A DNA stretch of 64,000 bases from Serratia liquefaciens ATCC 27592 (GCF_000422085.1 NC_021741.1:3782001-3846000), one strand, 5' to 3'; shown: positions 8,291 through 16,645, counted from the stretch's first letter. Translations and numbers: made by a program. The notes: generated from the letters alone by a model not told the origin.

Positions 8291-9499
8291 TCAGGGCACA
8301 ATCACGTAGTCGGGATTGGCAACGGCGAACAACGCCTGCCGATCCGCTGCCGGTGGATAAATCCACTGCGTATTGATTTCCTGTTTGATCTTTTTGCCCT
8401 CTTCACGCGTAAAGCGCACCTGACGATCCCAACCTTCGGTGTAGAGCGCGCCCCAGGCTCCAAGATCAAGACAGGTCACATACTTTGGCTGGCTGTAAGG
8501 GTGCAGCGGCAAACCTACCAGTTCCGCTGCGGCATTATGGCCCGCTACACGGCCCAGACTCATCGCATGCTGGCATGTCATCAGGTTGTGATTGCCCAGC
8601 TCGTCGGTCGCTGCCTTGACCGTGTCCCCGCTAACAAACACGCCGTCCGCCGCAGGCGCGTGCAGGAAGGCATCACCGACAATACGTCCGGCACTGTCGC
8701 GCTCACCCGGGATTTGCTCAACTAATGGATGCGCCCGTACCCCGGCGGCCAGAATCACCGTATCGGTGGCGATGCGCTCACCGCTAGACAAGGTCACACT
8801 GCCTGCGTCAATAGCCGTAACGCGAACCCCGGCTCGAGACTCAACGCCACATTCTTCCAGTGCCTGGCGGATCACCACGGCAGGTTCAGCCCCCATGCCG
8901 GCGCCAACCTCGGCCGCCGTATCGACAATCACCACGCGAATATCAGCCTGGTTGCCCAAAATGGCACGTAAGCGCATCGGCATTTCAGCAGCGCTTTCCA
9001 GCCCGGTAAGCCCACCACCGACCACCACCACGGTATTGCGTGCCGGGGTCTCAGGTTGAGTCGCCAACGCTTTTAAATGGGCATCCAGCCGTTGCGCGCT
9101 TTGCAGCGTATCGACATTAAAACCATGCTCGGCAAAACCGGCGACCGCAGGCACGAACAGTTTGCTGCCGGTTGCCAGTACCAGCCGGTCATACGCCAAC
9201 TGAAGTTTTTTCCCTTCGACGCTCTCCACCACCAGCGTCTTGTTTTCACCGTCTATCTGCTCAACCAGACCGGCCAAATGACGAACGCCAATCGCAGCGA
9301 GCTGTGCCGAAATGTCCGGGCTCATATTTTCCAGTACGGCTTCGTACAATCTAGGGCGGATGGTGACGTTCGGGGTCGGCGAAACCATCGTCACCTCAAC
9401 GCTCTGTTCCTTACCGGCAAGCGCTACGGCTCGCATGGCGGAGACAGCGGCCCAAAACCCGGCAAAACCAGAACCGGCGATCACTATTTTCTGCGTCAT
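8291..9499 (-). CDS. FAD-dependent pyridine nucleotide oxidoreductase (NDH-2-like)
   Basis: This 402-residue flavoprotein has two dinucleotide-binding folds. The FAD motif IVIAGSGFAGFWAA is at the extreme N-terminus, and the NAD(P)H motif VVVVGGGLTGLESA is near residue 160. A second FAD contact, GVFVSGDTVKA, is near 290. There is no CxxxxC redox-disulfide motif after the FAD loop, so it belongs with type-II NADH dehydrogenase-like proteins rather than disulfide reductases. The C-terminus shows no strong membrane anchor. It lies downstream of the Rrf2 regulator on the same strand and is the likely regulated target. Confidence 0.85.
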   Translation of the reverse strand: MTQKIVIAGSGFAGFWAAVSAMRAVALAGKEQSVEVTMVSPTPNVTIRPRLYEAVLENMSPDISAQLAAIGVRHLAGLVEQIDGENKTLVVESVEGKKLQLAYDRLVLATGSKLFVPAVAGFAEHGFNVDTLQSAQRLDAHLKALATQPETPARNTVVVVGGGLTGLESAAEMPMRLRAILGNQADIRVVIVDTAAEVGAGMGAEPAVVIRQALEECGVESRAGVRVTAIDAGSVTLSSGERIATDTVILAAGVRAHPLVEQIPGERDSAGRIVGDAFLHAPAADGVFVSGDTVKAATDELGNHNLMTCQHAMSLGRVAGHNAAAELVGLPLHPYSQPKYVTCLDLGAWGALYTEGWDRQVRFTREEGKKIKQEINTQWIYPPAADRQALFAVANPDYVIVP

Positions 9500-9593
9500 G
9501 GAATGACTCCTTCAAATACCTGTTGTCGAGCGCCTGACGTATTTTTCAGGCGAGTTTTACCGCTGCCCCCTGAAAAAGGGTGCAGAAGGGTGA

Positions 9594-9614
9594 CCGCCTG
9601 TGGCACACAGGCGG
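9594..9614. repeat. Perfect hairpin between the Rrf2 gene and the oxidoreductase gene
   Basis: CCGCCTGTG and CACAGGCGG form a perfect 9-bp stem with a 3-nt loop. No T-run follows on either strand, so it looks like an RNA processing or attenuation hairpin, or a protein site, rather than a standard terminator. A second inverted repeat (TTTTTCAGG at 9542-9550 with CCTGAAAAA at 9569-9577) sits closer to the oxidoreductase start. Confidence 0.55.
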
Positions 9615-9644
9615 GTAAAAAGCATCAGAAAAATGACGGGGGCG

Positions 9645-10187
9645 TTATTGCGGTTTGGCGCGAGGGGGCTTGCCGCTGCGAGTCGTACGCTCGCTCAGGC
9701 GTTCATCAAGCCAGATATTGACCTCGCCAAAGAACCCTTCCGGCGCCTTGCGCCCAAAACGAGAGGCGACAGTGCCCAGTGTTTGTAGCGCCAGCGCATC
9801 GCGCATGGCCTTTTCGGCCTGCAGCATCACCGCATGGATCGCACACTTGCCTGATATGGCCCAGTCAGGCGGGTTATCATCGAATACCGCGCAGCGACCG
9901 CGGACTTCCTGACAATCGAACAACGGCTTGTGTCCTTCAATGGCATCGATAATCTCCAGGAAAGTGATCTCCTCTGCCGGACGGGCCAACCGATACCCAC
10001 CGCGCACGCCTTCACTGGCAGCGACGATCCCCGCCTTCTCCAGCTTGGGGAAAATCTTGGCCAGGAAACTGGGTGAAATTCCCTGCAGTTCCGCGAGATC
10101 GCGACTGCTTAACGCGCGTTGATCCTCGCCGACCAACCAAAGCAAGCAGTGGATGCCGTATTCAACGCTGGTAGTGATGTAAGCCAT
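9645..10187 (-). CDS. Rrf2 family transcriptional regulator, probably Fe-S
   Basis: This 180-residue winged-helix protein of the Rrf2 family (relatives include IscR, NsrR and RsrR) has a DNA-binding domain at about residues 1-75 (SSRDLAELQGISPSFLAKIFPKLEKAGIV, then GVRGGYRLARP). Three cysteines in the sensor region, about residues 98-125 (FDCQEVRGRC...GKCAIH), match the family's Fe-S ligand layout, so redox, NO or iron sensing is likely. ATG 10187 gives MAYITTSVEYGIHCLLWL; an upstream in-frame TTG is less likely. An inverted repeat at 10225-10237, just upstream, is a candidate operator. Confidence 0.9.
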   Translation of the reverse strand: MAYITTSVEYGIHCLLWLVGEDQRALSSRDLAELQGISPSFLAKIFPKLEKAGIVAASEGVRGGYRLARPAEEITFLEIIDAIEGHKPLFDCQEVRGRCAVFDDNPPDWAISGKCAIHAVMLQAEKAMRDALALQTLGTVASRFGRKAPEGFFGEVNIWLDERLSERTTRSGKPPRAKPQ

Positions 10188-10224
10188 ATTGGGTTTGCGC
10201 TGCACTCTTGAATTCAATAACGCA

Positions 10225-10237
10225 GACTATATTAGTC
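10225..10237. promoter_or_regulatory. Candidate Rrf2 operator
   Basis: GACTATATTAGTC is a perfect 5-bp inverted repeat around a 3-nt centre, 38 bases upstream of the Rrf2 start codon in an A+T-rich promoter region. Position and symmetry suggest autoregulation. A second near-perfect palindrome (GACAAACTTTGTC, 10264-10276) lies a little further upstream. The remaining DNA up to bepA (10277-10573) shows no gene. Confidence 0.5.
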
Positions 10238-10573
10238 CACGTTTATTCTGTCAATTAAAGCACGGACAAACTTTGTCTTTGTTTTTTTGTGAGTGGCGAA
10301 AAAGCGGTATCGACGAGGCCCAAGGACGTTGATCATCAAGCGAAGATTCAGAAATGAAAAATCAAACAATTCTGTCTGATTATTGCCGAACACAAGTTTC
10401 CTTGTCGTCTTCGGCTGACTATGATGTTATCTGCCGACAGGGCGCCGCAATGCGTGCATTTTTGTGAGCCAACACGCTTTCGCACTGATTGTTTTGGCGA
10501 GTCCGGCAAGGAAGAAGAACTCTTGTGTGATGCTGACGTCTTAGAGATGACTATTTAAGGGAAAGGCCTGACT

Positions 10574-12043
10574 ATGACCACCCGGTTGACCAAAACAGCG
10601 ATTGCAGTACTGTTGCTCGGCACACTCAACGCCACGGCGCTGGCGCCGGTGCAGGCGGAAACCCAGGATCAACTGCCGGATATGGGCACCTCTGCGGGTG
10701 GCACCCTGAGTATTGGCCAGGAAATGGCGATGGGTGATTTCTACGTGCGTCAGCTTCGCGCCAGCGCGCCCCTGATCAACGATCCCCTACTCACACAATA
10801 TATTAACCAATTGGGTAACCGGTTGGTGGCGAGCGCCTATTCGGTACGCACGCCGTTTCATTTTTATCTGGTGCGCAACGACGAGATCAACGCCTTCGCC
10901 TTCTTTGGCGGTAACGTGGTGTTGCACTCAGCCCTGTTCCGCGAAACCGACAACGAAAGCCAACTCGCCTCGGTATTGGCGCACGAAATCTCGCACGTGA
11001 CTCAACGCCACCTGGCGCGTGCGATGGAAGACCAGCAACGCAACGCCCCGCTGACCTGGGTAGGTGCCCTTGGCTCCATCCTGCTGGCAATGGCCAACCC
11101 GACCATGGGGATGGCGGCGTTGAGCGGCACTCTGGCCGGCACCCAGCAAGGCATGATCAGCTTTACCCAATCGAACGAACAGGAAGCCGATCGTATTGGC
11201 ATTCAGGTGCTGCAACGCGCCGGGTTCGATCCTGAAGCCATGCCCGACTTTTTGCAAAAGCTGTCCGATCAGTCACGCTACGCCTCCAAACCGCCGGAAA
11301 TGCTGTTGACCCACCCCCTGCCCGACAGCCGCCTGTCCGATGCGCGCAACCGCGCCAACCAGATGCCCAAGCACCTGGTGCAATCGACGCAGGATTATCT
11401 GATGGCCAAGGTGCGTTCGCTTGGTATGTACAGCTCAGAGGGGTACGGCCTGCGTGAAGAGCTGCTCGATACTTACAGCAAAGGTAACGTACGCGAGCAG
11501 ACGGCAGCCAAATATGGCCGCGCCATTTTGTTCTACGAGGCCAAAAAGTATGACGATGCCCGTAACATCATTCAGCCACTGCTGACGCAAGATCCGAAAA
11601 ACGTCTGGCTGATCGATCTAATGACCGATATCGACCTCGGTCAGAAACGTGCTCCGCAGGCGATTGCCCGTCTGCAGGCCGCCAATGCCGCTCAAAGCAA
11701 CAACCCGGTGCTGCAACTCAACCTGGCCAACGCCTACGTGGAAGGTAACCAACCGGCGCAGGCGTCAAAAATTCTCAACCGTTACACCTTCGCCCATCCG
11801 GACGATCCCAACGCCTGGGATCTGCTGGCGCAGGCCAGCGCCGCACAGGGGCTACGCGATGAAGAGCTTTCCGCCCGTGCCGAAAGCCTGGCCCTGACCG
11901 GCCGTCTCGATCAGGCTATTGGGTTGCTCAGCAATGCCAGTTCACTGCAAAAACTCGGCAGTCTGAAACAGGCGCGTTATGATGCTCGCATCGACCAACT
12001 GCGCCAGTTGCAACAGCGTTTCCGCCAGTACCAGCGCAGCTGA
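10574..12043 (+). CDS. bepA: Beta-barrel assembly-enhancing protease BepA
   Basis: This periplasmic zinc metalloprotease and chaperone helps LptD mature and degrades stalled outer-membrane proteins. The 489-residue protein has a signal peptide (cleavage near ALAPVQAET), an M48 peptidase domain (about 50-270) with the catalytic HEISH motif in [12 protein letters not shown] and the zinc-ligand region around NEQEADRIG, and C-terminal TPR repeats (about 310-480). Length matches E. coli YfgC (487). It is followed closely by yfgD, as in E. coli, so the pair is probably co-transcribed. Confidence 0.95.
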   Translation: MTTRLTKTAIAVLLLGTLNATALAPVQAETQDQLPDMGTSAGGTLSIGQEMAMGDFYVRQLRASAPLINDPLLTQYINQLGNRLVASAYSVRTPFHFYLVRNDEINAFAFFGGNVVLHSALFRETDNESQLASVLAHEISHVTQRHLARAMEDQQRNAPLTWVGALGSILLAMANPTMGMAALSGTLAGTQQGMISFTQSNEQEADRIGIQVLQRAGFDPEAMPDFLQKLSDQSRYASKPPEMLLTHPLPDSRLSDARNRANQMPKHLVQSTQDYLMAKVRSLGMYSSEGYGLREELLDTYSKGNVREQTAAKYGRAILFYEAKKYDDARNIIQPLLTQDPKNVWLIDLMTDIDLGQKRAPQAIARLQAANAAQSNNPVLQLNLANAYVEGNQPAQASKILNRYTFAHPDDPNAWDLLAQASAAQGLRDEELSARAESLALTGRLDQAIGLLSNASSLQKLGSLKQARYDARIDQLRQLQQRFRQYQRS

Positions 12044-12065
12044 TTTTCATAAAGGATGAAGTTAA

Positions 12066-12419
12066 ATGAAAAACGTCACTATTTACCACAACCCACGCTG
12101 CTCCAAGAGCCGTGAAACCCTGGCGCTGTTGGAACAGCATGGCGTGACGCCCGACGTGGTGCTGTATCTGGAAACGCCACCGTCGGTAGACCAACTGAAG
12201 AAACTGCTGAAAGAACTGGGTTTCAGTTCCGCACGCGAGTTAATGCGCAAAAAAGAAGATCTGTACAAGGCATTGAAGCTGGCGGATGAAAGCCTGAGCG
12301 AAGCCCAACTGTTGCAGGCGATGGTAGACAATCCAAAGCTGATTGAGCGTCCCATCGTGGTCAAAGGCACCCAGGCACGCATCGGTCGGCCACCGGAACA
12401 GGTGCTGGAGATTTTGTAA
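12066..12419 (+). CDS. yfgD: ArsC-family glutaredoxin-dependent reductase YfgD
   Basis: This is a 117-residue thioredoxin-fold protein of the ArsC/Spx class with the active-site cysteine in YHNPRCSKSRET and the C-terminal RPIVVKGTQARIGRPPE. In family terms it is annotated as arsenate reductase, but the E. coli paralogue is not part of an ars operon and its physiological substrate is unclear. Its start lies 22 bases after bepA. A terminator follows at 12453-12477. Confidence 0.92.
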   Translation: MKNVTIYHNPRCSKSRETLALLEQHGVTPDVVLYLETPPSVDQLKKLLKELGFSSARELMRKKEDLYKALKLADESLSEAQLLQAMVDNPKLIERPIVVKGTQARIGRPPEQVLEIL

Positions 12420-12452
12420 GTCTCCCGGCACTTTATTGAGCAACATTATGAT

Positions 12453-12477
12453 AATAGCCCTTACCTGGGCTATTTTT
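12453..12477 (+). terminator. Rho-independent terminator after yfgD
   Basis: AATAGCCC and GGGCTATT form an 8-bp stem with a 6-nt loop running directly into a T-rich tract. It closes the bepA-yfgD unit. Confidence 0.85.
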
Positions 12478-12618
12478 AATTGATTGTTATATAAATACTT
12501 TTCATCATCCCCCTGAGTCCTGACTGATATTATCCTCCCGGTGTGTTGTATTAATGCACAGCCAGCGTTGACATATGTCAACAGCTAAAATATCCTCAAT
12601 AAAGACGGCAGGCAGGTG

Positions 12619-12849
12619 ATGAAAAACCATCCTAATAAACATATTCAGGCTGCGTTAGCCTATGCCATTTCGCAGGGTTGGTTATTTCGCGCCAGTAATG
12701 GACATGCGTTCGGCCGCCTCCAGTGCGCTCTTCCTCAGCACAGGGAGCATATGATGAGTATCTGGTCTACGCCGAAGAACCCAGAACAACATGCCAAACA
12801 GATACGCCGTAAAGTCGATGAATGTCTGGCTCTTTCCCAGAAAGGATAA
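12619..12849 (+). CDS. Small HicA-like protein of unknown function
   Basis: This 76-residue basic protein begins MKNHPNKHIQAALAYAISQGW and contains SNGHAFGRLQC. A helix followed by a G/H-containing strand with an invariant-looking His recalls the HicA double-stranded-RNA-binding toxin fold, although the match is by eye only. The C-terminus carries IWSTPKNPEQHAKQIRRK. It starts 13 bases short of a following HTH gene and probably forms an operon with it. The two genes sit in the gap between yfgD and hda, where E. coli has none in my recollection. A toxin-antitoxin or regulatory pair is inferred. Confidence 0.6.
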   Translation: MKNHPNKHIQAALAYAISQGWLFRASNGHAFGRLQCALPQHREHMMSIWSTPKNPEQHAKQIRRKVDECLALSQKG

Positions 12850-12861
12850 AGGAGGTCCATC

Positions 12862-13401
12862 ATGGCGCTCTATAATTTCTCGTTAACACTCTCCGGTGTG
12901 ACGTCGCAAACTCCGGGTTTGGAAGATGCTCTCTACGCCAGTGGTTGCGATGACGGGTTGATTTGTTTCTATGGCAAAGCGGTTTACGTGGAGTTCGATA
13001 GAGAAAGCGATAGCTTCGCCAACGCCATTCTTGGGGCCATCAAAAATATCGAATCCGCCGGTCTGGGCGCGCAGGTAATGGCAGTCGACTCTCATCTGGT
13101 AGGATTAAGTGATATCGCAGCACTCACCGGCATGTCTCGGCAAGCTATCGCGATGCTAAAGGACGGTACTCGCGGCTCTGGAGACTTCCCTTCTCCCATT
13201 CAAAGGCTTAAGGGGTCATCCCCTTTGTGGCGTTGGCATAGCGTTGCGGCCTGGTTGGCAAGCAAGGGGAAAATTGGCCAGGCACTGGCCGAGAATGCGC
13301 AGTATCTGGAAAATATCAATTTAGCGTTGCAGCTCCGGGCCAACAATCAACGCAGCCAGATCGATAGCTACGTAACCCTGCTGGAGCACGGCGAGAATTG
13401 A
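12862..13401 (+). CDS. Putative HTH DNA-binding protein, partner of the HicA-like gene
   Basis: This 179-residue protein has an N-terminal alpha-beta segment (about residues 1-75) and a central helix-turn-helix (LSDIAALTGMSRQAIAMLKDG, about 87-107). The SPLWRWHSVAAWL segment looks like the excisionase/MerR-type ends of site-specific DNA-binding proteins. A perfect AAAGGAGGT ribosome binding site lies 5 nt before the start, far stronger than that of the upstream gene. This is the pattern expected where the antitoxin or repressor must be made in excess. Function is inferred only. Confidence 0.65.
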   Translation: MALYNFSLTLSGVTSQTPGLEDALYASGCDDGLICFYGKAVYVEFDRESDSFANAILGAIKNIESAGLGAQVMAVDSHLVGLSDIAALTGMSRQAIAMLKDGTRGSGDFPSPIQRLKGSSPLWRWHSVAAWLASKGKIGQALAENAQYLENINLALQLRANNQRSQIDSYVTLLEHGEN

Positions 13402-13417
13402 GCCTGGCGAGCCAGAA

Positions 13418-14119
13418 TTATAACCCGAGGATCTCTTTCACAAACGGGATGGTCAGCTTGCGTTGGGCGGTGATCGAGGCGTGATCGAGTTGATCCAGGG
13501 TCATAAATAAGGTGCGCATTTCGCGATCCAAGCGCTTCAACAGGAAGCGGCCGACGTCTTCCGGCAGCTCAAAGCCGCGCAGTTTGCCGCGCAGTTGCAG
13601 GGCCAGCAGTTTTTCTTCATCTGACAGCGGCTGTAACTTGTAGATTTGCCCCCAGTCCAGGCGAGAAGCGAGGTCGGGTAAATGAAGGTTCAATTGACGT
13701 GGCGGACGATCGCCGGTAATGAACAGGCGCGTGCGGCCGGTTTCCAGAATGCGGTTGTAGAGATTAAAGATCGCCATTTCCCACTCTTCGTCACCGGCAA
13801 TGCATTCGATATTGTCGATGCACACCAGCGCCAGCTGCTCCATCCCGTCCAAGACTTCCGGCACGAAATAGGCTCGCTTATCCAGCGGCACATAGCCCAC
13901 GGCTTCACCGCGCTGCGAAAGCTCCGCACAGGCCGCATGCAACAGATGACTGCGCCCACCGCCCTCGCGTGACCAGAAATAGATATAGCTGCCATGTTCC
14001 TGACGAACGGCGGACTGGATCGCGCTCAATAGGGATGGGTTCTCCCCCGGATAAAAACTGGCGAAAGTCTCATCATCGGGAAGATAAAGTGGCAGTGAAA
14101 GCTGTGCCGGCGTATTCAG
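13418..14119 (-). CDS. hda: DnaA inactivator Hda, with a CTG start codon
   Basis: Hda binds the DNA-loaded sliding clamp and stimulates hydrolysis of ATP bound to DnaA, preventing re-initiation of replication. From ATG-type starts alone the frame appears to begin at 14029, but the reading continues upstream as [20 protein letters not shown], the conserved Hda N-terminus that includes the clamp-binding motif QLSLPL. The only start in position is CTG 14119, preceded by AGGTG at 6 nt. This gives 233 residues, the E. coli length, and E. coli hda is also reported to use CTG. The AAA+ domain follows ([20 protein letters not shown] P-loop, here [10 protein letters not shown]). Confidence 0.93.
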   Translation of the reverse strand: MNTPAQLSLPLYLPDDETFASFYPGENPSLLSAIQSAVRQEHGSYIYFWSREGGGRSHLLHAACAELSQRGEAVGYVPLDKRAYFVPEVLDGMEQLALVCIDNIECIAGDEEWEMAIFNLYNRILETGRTRLFITGDRPPRQLNLHLPDLASRLDWGQIYKLQPLSDEEKLLALQLRGKLRGFELPEDVGRFLLKRLDREMRTLFMTLDQLDHASITAQRKLTIPFVKEILGL

Positions 14120-14250
14120 AAAAGCACCTCAACCAAAACTGGCAGGAAAACGCGGTAAGTCTACCACAGAAAACGGGCTCTGTTGAACCGGCAGGATTTT
14201 ATGGCGTAATAGTGAACAACGCTCAGCAGCAAGATTAAATTGCCAACGAC

Positions 14251-14264
14251 TTTCACCGGTGAAA
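14251..14264. promoter_or_regulatory. 14-bp perfect palindrome between hda and the lipoprotein gene
   Basis: TTTCACCGGTGAAA is a perfect palindrome in the 228-base divergent region between hda and the lipoprotein gene. It is a plausible operator for an unidentified regulator. A -10-like TAGTATAG lies about 30 bases further on. Confidence 0.45.
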
Positions 14265-14347
14265 TTTGTATTTTATCCAAGAGTTATCCTAGTATAGAGG
14301 GGCGAAACGCAATCTCCTTAAACAAGGTTTCTACAAGGATATAGACA

Positions 14348-14863
14348 ATGAAAGTATGGAATAAAGTGCTTTTGGCCTCAATCATTGGGCTATTGCTTGC
14401 CGGCTGTGATGACTCATCCAAAGTCGACGCCAATCTTGAAAAAGCCAAAGACAGCGCTGAGCAAATGAAAGATGCCGCACAGAAAAAAGCGGACGATCTG
14501 ACCGATAAAGCCGCCGCAGTGGCCAAGGACATCAAGAAAGAGGCCACCACTCAGGCCGACCAATTGAAAGACAAGGCTTCGGCAATCAAAGACGATGCCG
14601 CCAAGCAGGCTGATGCCATCACCAATGATGCGAAAGCTAAGGCTGACGCCATCAAAGAGGATGCCAGCAAGCAAAGCCAGCAGTTGGTCGATCAGGCTAA
14701 AACCATTAAGAACGATGCCATTAATGGTGCCAATGATTTGACCGAGCAAGCTAAAGCGAAAACCGAAGCGATTAAAAACAGCGCAGAAAATAAAGCGGAA
14801 GAATTAAAAAGTGATGCCGACGCAGCAGGGAAAGAAAATACCCCGCCGGCCGCACAACAATAA
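14348..14863 (+). CDS. Coiled-coil, LEA-like lipoprotein
   Basis: This 171-residue lipoprotein has the lipobox LLAGC (Cys about residue 20) followed by Asp-Asp. Asp at +2 suggests retention in the inner membrane by the Lol avoidance rule. The rest is a low-complexity amphipathic helix built from degenerate repeats rich in Ala, Lys, Asp and Gln (for example AKADAIKEDASKQ, QLKDKASAIKDDAAKQ). It resembles apolipoprotein or LEA-type stress proteins, with a Pro-rich tail. No catalytic motif is present. It probably shares a promoter with the GlsB-like gene 28 bases downstream; a stress role is inferred. Confidence 0.8.
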   Translation: MKVWNKVLLASIIGLLLAGCDDSSKVDANLEKAKDSAEQMKDAAQKKADDLTDKAAAVAKDIKKEATTQADQLKDKASAIKDDAAKQADAITNDAKAKADAIKEDASKQSQQLVDQAKTIKNDAINGANDLTEQAKAKTEAIKNSAENKAEELKSDADAAGKENTPPAAQQ

Positions 14864-14891
14864 TACTTAGCAATAAAGAAAGGAGCAGTAA

Positions 14892-15140
14892 ATGGGGATT
14901 ATTTCCTGGATTATCTTCGGTCTGATCGCCGGTATTTTAGCCAAGTGGATTATGCCAGGCAAAGACGGCGGCGGTTTTATTCTGACCGTTGTCCTGGGTA
15001 TCGTCGGTGCCGTGGTTGGGGGCTATATCAGTACCTTCTTTGGCTACGGCAGAGTTGACGGTTTCAACTTCGGCAGCTTCGTGGTGGCGGTGATTGGTGC
15101 CATCGTGGTGCTGTTTGTATACCGTAAAATCCGCAGTTAA
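14892..15140 (+). CDS. GlsB/YeaQ/YmgE family membrane protein
   Basis: This 82-residue inner-membrane protein has three hydrophobic segments (about 3-18, 28-47, 58-77) rich in glycine and the family start GIISWIIFGLIAGILAKWIMPGK. The family is sometimes called transglycosylase-associated, but that label has little experimental support; E. coli YeaQ and YmgE are stress-induced. An AAGGAG ribosome binding site precedes the start. The upstream lipoprotein suggests a small envelope-stress operon. Confidence 0.9.
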   Translation: MGIISWIIFGLIAGILAKWIMPGKDGGGFILTVVLGIVGAVVGGYISTFFGYGRVDGFNFGSFVVAVIGAIVVLFVYRKIRS

Positions 15141-15159
15141 TTTATTGCGCATCAACAAA

Positions 15160-15183
15160 ACGGGCAGCCCATTGGCTGCCCGT
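15160..15183. terminator. Hairpin after the GlsB-like gene (copy 1)
   Basis: ACGGGCAGCC and GGCTGCCCGT form a 10-bp stem with a 4-nt loop, lacking a T-run. A nearly identical hairpin occurs at 15324-15347. Confidence 0.6.
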
Positions 15184-15323
15184 GAGACGGCTGACAAACA
15201 TATAATGTTTGGCGGCAGGCGCTAAAGGTTTTGAAAATAAATCAGGAAAATCAATTCATTGATTTTCGGCTGATAACACAAAGGGGGAAAAACCACGCTT
15301 TTATCCCCTTTGTCAATAATCTG

Positions 15324-15351
15324 ACGGGCAGCCTATTGGCTGCCCGTTTTC
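15324..15351 (+). terminator. Hairpin before the uraA stop (copy 2)
   Basis: ACGGGCAGCC and GGCTGCCCGT recur with a 4-nt loop and are followed by TTTTCC on the plus strand. It probably acts as the effective terminator between the convergent GlsB-like and uraA genes. Between the two copies there is another perfect inverted repeat (GAAAATCAAT/ATTGATTTTC, 15246-15267). Confidence 0.65.
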
Positions 15352-15355
15352 CTTA

Positions 15356-16645
15356 CTACTTCTGTTCGGCCGACTCGTCCGGCGCTTCGATCACTTCCTC
15401 TTCCTTGCGGTACAGGCTGATGACCTTAAACAGCAGGCTGAGGCCGATGCCGACGATGGTCGCCAGCGCCATGCCTTTCAATTCGGCAGCACCGATGTGC
15501 ACCTTGGCCCCGCTGACGCCGATAATCAGGATCACCGAGGTCAGGATCAGGTTTTGCGCCTTGTTGTAATCCACTTTGGATTCAATCAGCACACGAATAC
15601 CTGACGCGCCGATCACCCCATACAGCAGCAAAGAGACCCCGCCCATCACCGGCACCGGTACCGCCTGGATAGCCGCCGCCAGTTTACCGACGCAGGACAG
15701 CAGAATGGCCAGAACCGCCGCGCCGCCGATCACCCAGGTGCTGTATACCTTGGTGATAGCCATCACGCCGATATTCTCACCGTAGGTGGTGTTTGGTGTG
15801 GAACCGAAGAAGCCTGAAATCACTGTCGATATGCCATTAGCGAACATTGAACGGTGCAGGCCAGGGTCACGGAGCAGGTCTTTTTTGACGATATTCGCAG
15901 TCACCACCAAGTGGCCGACGTGCTCGGCGATCACCACCAGCGCCGCCGGCAGGATGGTGAAGATGGCGAACCATTCAAAACGCGGGGTGTAGAACGTCGG
16001 CAGCGCGAACCAGTGCGCCTCGCGGATCGGGGTCAGATCCACCACACCCATAAAGAACGACAGCGCATACCCTACCAGCACACCGATCAGGATCGGGATA
16101 ATCGCCAGAAAACCACGGAACAGCACGGAACCCAGGATGGTCACGCCCAGCGTCACCAGCGAGATAGTGATAGTAGTGGTGTCTGCGCTGACGCCGTCAG
16201 CCGGCAACAAGCCCGCCATGTTCGCCGCCACACCGGCCAATTCCAGGCCGATGACCGCCACAATCGCCCCCATCGCCGCCGGAGGGAAAATGACGTCCAG
16301 CCAGCCGGTACCGGCTTTTTTTACCAGCAACGCGACCAGGCAAAACAGCACCCCGCACATGATAAAACCGCCCAACGCCACTTCATAACCCAACGGCAAC
16401 AGCAGCAGCACCGGGGAAATAAACGCAAAGCTGGAGCCGAGATAGGCCGGGATCTTGCCCTTGCAGATAAACAGGTACAGCAAGGTTCCGACGCCGTTAA
16501 ACAGCAGCACCGTCGCCGGGTTAATCTTGAACAAAATAGGCACCAGCACGGTCGCGCCAAACATGGCAAACAGGTGTTGGAAGCTGAGCGGAATAGTCTG
16601 GAGTAGCGGCGGGCGTTCGCTTACGCCTATCACGCGACGGGTCAT
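15356..16645 (-). CDS. uraA: Uracil:proton symporter UraA
   Basis: UraA is an inner-membrane NAT/NCS2-family permease that imports uracil for salvage by Upp. The 429-residue protein carries about 14 hydrophobic segments. The NCS2 signature region includes GFFGSTPNTTYGENIGVMAITKVYS, about residues 275-300. The start MTRRVIGVSERPPLLQ matches the enterobacterial protein. It lies downstream of upp on the same strand, but a terminator-like hairpin and a palindromic repeat separate them, so read-through is probably partial. Confidence 0.95.
   Translation of the reverse strand: MTRRVIGVSERPPLLQTIPLSFQHLFAMFGATVLVPILFKINPATVLLFNGVGTLLYLFICKGKIPAYLGSSFAFISPVLLLLPLGYEVALGGFIMCGVLFCLVALLVKKAGTGWLDVIFPPAAMGAIVAVIGLELAGVAANMAGLLPADGVSADTTTITISLVTLGVTILGSVLFRGFLAIIPILIGVLVGYALSFFMGVVDLTPIREAHWFALPTFYTPRFEWFAIFTILPAALVVIAEHVGHLVVTANIVKKDLLRDPGLHRSMFANGISTVISGFFGSTPNTTYGENIGVMAITKVYSTWVIGGAAVLAILLSCVGKLAAAIQAVPVPVMGGVSLLLYGVIGASGIRVLIESKVDYNKAQNLILTSVILIIGVSGAKVHIGAAELKGMALATIVGIGLSLLFKVISLYRKEEEVIEAPDESAEQK

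Noticed and set aside
10264..10276. GACAAACTTTGTC considered as a second Rrf2 operator
   Set aside because: Palindrome with a central mismatch, but its sequence differs from GACTATATTAGTC, so a common regulator is not supported.
12240..12581. Minus-strand frame across the end of yfgD and the gap
   Set aside because: Overlaps yfgD and its terminator; no family resemblance.
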